From: Mucilaginibacter ginsenosidivorax
GTDB lineage: Bacteria; Bacteroidota; Bacteroidia; Sphingobacteriales; Sphingobacteriaceae
Direction of reading: 5' to 3'
Assembly: GCF_007971525.1 (NCBI RefSeq)
Contig: NZ_CP042437.1
Coordinates: 4,588,001-4,652,000, forward strand
DNA: 64,000 nucleotides
This document shows positions 63,801-64,000 of this stretch, piece by piece. The position numbers were made by a program, and so were the translations under genes. How positions within the stretch are numbered: position 1 is the stretch's first letter; each line of letters opens with the position of its first letter. Below the pieces are notes generated by a model, which saw only the letters and a program-made list of their open reading frames with translations, had not been told where the DNA came from and did not search any database.

Positions 63801-64000
63801 TTAGTTGGCGTAATTAAAGGAGGGCTTGATTTCGACGCGGGGATTGGTCCAGGCCAACTGCGGGATGTTTTTGCCGAGATCAAATACAATCCTTCACGGC
63901 CAGACGATACAACCTTTAAAGCCGGGGCACAGATTGTTATTCCTGCTGATGCCGGTATTACCATGAGCGCCTATATGGGCTTAGGGGTTAGCGTGGCCAT
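60834..64000 (+). CDS. DUF4157 protein with HNH-like motif: candidate cargo 3 (5' part, runs off window)
   Basis: The frame is open from ATG 60834 to the window end (at least 1055 codons), so the protein is partial. The N-terminus has VGAPNDPLEYEADAIADKVMRMP, then a duplicated linker (HLKPIPPVVPFDY and LQLKPLASQITPYIQTKGD). DUF4157 covers about 155-236 with HELTH at 227-231. Residues 390-425 read DGYDVDHKVELQLGG, then N410 and N419-RSSG, the pattern of an HNH nuclease core (D395-H396, G403-G404, Asn). From about 540 on the protein is a very long beta-rich region with repeated short strands. Nuclease activity is inferred; the beta-rich part is unassigned. The spacer before it is 56 bp. Confidence 0.8.
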   Translation, partial: MHESVSIANQTQNSPTAAANEALPAIDQQPDPETQLIDRFPIQLKLSVGAPNDPLEYEADAIADKVMRMPDMPFVQNKLTNDGYNNYDGGHIHLKPIPPVVPFDYHKSTSIGPDEDDYEHLQLKPLASQITPYIQTKGDTGGVASDAVSNRIKSSMGGGSSMSGDTKSFMESRFGTDFSDVKIHTGTEAAQLSQSLNARAFTVSNNIYFNNGQYQPDNDSGKHLLAHELTHTIQQGSSVKRKSFIQRATAVVTPTPPTKGKIAKAVPKSRKATPAKPIDTKNELLYVPDIQVPTFKMDVIPVDTNNYGFKKTTRSDTHITKWNNAAITGGKFRKNFKDKVEKEVPAEKTAKVFFMKPKKEADGLITGDMSQIRESITRPFWDKDGNKVKDGYDVDHKVELQLGGMDDLPNLWLLEAATNRSSGSKINDEINEKVSAQYALVSDNKVEPTPEELKNIRNNYTITAGTLSGGMTTDGNRLGWELSQIKDGEHLDGLAFISKDDEGRKNLAKSDTLSLILSQRFGVTKNFDWNPTNPPVAINKSVGFIKKNGTSLNLRTITYNHKDPATIMSEGSDGKAEISALEGNVFVTKELNTTLDIEKVPGLYGGRLNISQAKQAISKEIKARALSPIIIDELDINDTAGLVGSGRIITDVPLIKGSAIKLTLDEGGLKISKTFSSGEIKLPPPFKVSDTSLEIYASTDGIGIKGEANFEITKLGKGKLTAKADSAGTFALAGSFDFDSKTFDPARVEVNYLNGELSIKGEIGIPEGKIKGLKSAHITVGYASNSLTADGSAEFNIKGIKQNKVTISYEKDLLVIAGDFELDNSIPGVKSGGGSLKVTRGGDGKYHISARGHAEPDIPKINPKLSISYDDGALTMEGQADYNADRLSGTVTVGATNRTLNADGEPTGAPGDHFNVYGTGLLTVKITEWLQGTAKIKLTPNKEIEVVGRLEVPKPVNFFDRKSIKKPLFHPPEVQIPIFAIPLGNKSIGLVGVIKGGLDFDAGIGPGQLRDVFAEIKYNPSRPDDTTFKAGAQIVIPADAGITMSAYMGLGVSVA

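Overview
The window comes from a Bacteroidota chromosome, most likely Sphingobacteriaceae (Mucilaginibacter or Pedobacter-like). This is inferred from several things. The division cluster runs murG-murC-ftsQ-ftsA-ftsZ, and the FtsZ tail ends in the Bacteroidota-type peptide NNSFLHDN. The primary sigma factor is short (286 aa) and lacks region 1.1. Promoters match the Bacteroidota -7 motif TAnnTTTG. There is a FecA-like TonB receptor and an OMP with a carboxypeptidase-regulatory domain. No BLAST or HMM search was possible, so family names rest on recognised motifs, length and gene order.

Layout. 1-6.1 kb: end of the dcw cluster (murG 3' end, murC, ftsQ, ftsA, ftsZ). 6.1-14.6 kb: mixed housekeeping genes (alpha-oxoamine synthase, LysE-type exporter, cobalamin-binding-like protein, secreted GH20 hexosaminidase, Pro/Glu-rich hypothetical, thymidine kinase). 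14.8-22 kb: single-domain response regulator, FecA-like receptor with a small partner gene, GH13 lipoprotein amylase, cold-shock protein, primary sigma factor. 22-35 kb: AsmA-like protein, DoxX-like membrane protein, small lipoproteins, an orphan DUF4255/Pvc16-type gene, SDR, homocysteine S-methyltransferase, DUF72, VOC protein, large OMP, DUF1801, and tRNA-Phe(GAA). 35.4-37.7 kb: secreted alpha/beta hydrolase, Crp/Fnr regulator, small membrane protein.

The outstanding locus is 38.1 kb to the window end: an extracellular contractile injection system (eCIS; Afp/PVC/MAC/AlgoCIS-like). In order it holds a Pvc16-type cap (DUF4255), an unknown 394-aa protein, sheath, two tube proteins, a 52-aa DUF5908/Pvc6-like protein, a Pvc7-like (LysM-type) protein, VgrG-like spike, PAAR tip, gp25, two giant baseplate proteins (Pvc11 and Pvc12), tape measure (CIS_TMP) and AAA+ ATPase (Pvc15). 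Three tandem proteins follow that share an N-terminal DUF4157 (eCIS core) module but have unrelated C-termini: beta-rich and barrel-like, an HEMGH zinc metallopeptidase, and an HNH-like nuclease motif followed by a very long beta-rich region that runs off the window. They look like a cargo cassette delivered by the particle. No T6SS membrane complex, capsid, terminase or integrase is present, and no obvious tail fibre (Pvc13) is visible.

A second pattern that gene calling does not explain is a set of intergenic arrays of 7- or 8-bp degenerate repeats. They usually come as an inverted pair around a hairpin or short loop. At least seven loci carry them, with different unit sequences but the same architecture, and one lies inside the eCIS gene cluster between sheath and tube. 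Two other palindromic intergenic elements (about 9.68-9.82 kb and 20.71-20.91 kb) look like dispersed REP/MITE-type repeats.
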